Source: JAYKJB01 sp035284745 [NCBI: Candidatus Sericytochromatia bacterium]
Lineage (GTDB): Bacteria > Cyanobacteriota > Sericytochromatia > S15B-MN24
Length of the DNA: 6,360 bases
Direction of reading: 5' to 3'
Assembly: GCA_035284745.1 (NCBI GenBank)
Contig: JAYKIL010000032.1
Location: 1-6,360, forward strand
This document shows, piece by piece, positions 6,106-6,360 of the stretch. The notes under the pieces are model-generated. The model was given only the letters and a program-made list of their open reading frames with translations. It had not been told where the DNA came from and ran no database searches. Position 1 is the first letter of the stretch. Each line of letters opens with the position of its first letter. A program made the position numbers and the translations under genes.

Positions 6106-6360
6106 ATGCCTACTATGACCCAAGAAGATATGATTAGCGCCATCGAGTCGATGACCGTTCTCGAGTTGAACGATCTCGTGAAGGCGTTGGAAGACAAGTT
6201 CGGCGTTTCTGCCGCTGCGCCCGCGATGATGATGGCTGCTGGCCCTGCTGCGGGTGCTGCTGCTCCTGCCGCTGAAGAGCAAACTGAGTTTGACGTCATC
6301 CTCGAGTCGGCTGGCGAGAAGAAGATCAACGTTTTGAAGGTTGTGCGTGACGCGACCGGT
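6106..6360 (+). CDS. rplL: 50S ribosomal protein L7/L12 (bL12) (partial, C-terminus missing)
   Basis: bL12 forms the flexible multi-copy stalk that recruits and activates translational GTPases. The window holds 85 of about 125 residues. The N-terminal dimerisation domain (about 1-33) includes [29 protein letters not shown]; the hinge (about 36-58) is alanine- and proline-rich with a run of three methionines (41-43); the C-terminal domain begins at [26 protein letters not shown] and is cut by the window edge before the factor-binding helices. ATG 6106 is preferred over ATG 6115: AAGGAG (6092-6097) is 8 bases from the first and 17 from the second. Downstream rpoB-rpoC would be expected from common gene order but is not visible. 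Confidence 0.96.
   Translation, partial: MPTMTQEDMISAIESMTVLELNDLVKALEDKFGVSAAAPAMMMAAGPAAGAAAPAAEEQTEFDVILESAGEKKINVLKVVRDATG

Overview
The window is a compact bacterial housekeeping region with every gene on the + strand. It joins the 3' end of an F-type ATP synthase operon (atpG, atpD, atpC) to the cluster rpmG-secE-nusG-rplK-rplA-rplJ-rplL. Both ends are cut: atpG lacks its first ~75 codons and rplL its last ~40. Base composition is moderate (about 50-55% G+C by eye), Shine-Dalgarno sites precede every complete gene, and GTG and TTG are used as starts for secE and rplJ. SecE has a single membrane segment rather than three, which argues against an E. coli-like gammaproteobacterium. RpmG is the four-cysteine zinc-binding form. 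I cannot place the organism further from sequence alone.

Layout: 1-2512 carries the F1 subunits gamma, beta and epsilon, closed by a textbook intrinsic terminator at 2541-2571. The 310-base gap 2513-2822 holds that terminator, a probable promoter (2657-2685), a second terminator-like hairpin only ~45 bases past the inferred transcription start, and an outer 8-bp pairing that encloses it, so a small structured leader or attenuator for rpmG is possible. From 2823 to 3912 lie L33, SecE and NusG. The NusG-L11 gap (3913-4048) has two hairpin regions, one able to pair with part of the rplK Shine-Dalgarno site. L11 and L1 follow (4049-5252). The L1-L10 gap (5253-5466) contains a recognisable L10-leader RNA (the L10-L12 autoregulatory site), a strong intrinsic terminator that probably serves as an attenuator, and another long hairpin. 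L10 starts at TTG 5467. The L10-L12 gap has a perfect 22-bp palindrome, followed by the start of L7/L12.

The genes cover two jobs: ATP synthesis at the membrane, and the translation/transcription/secretion core (50S stalk proteins, elongation factor NusG, translocase subunit SecE). The atpC terminator and the following promoter suggest the two operons are transcriptionally separate. I see no new protein system here. What merits attention is RNA-level regulation: the rpmG leader, the L10 leader with its attenuator, and the rplJ-rplL palindrome.
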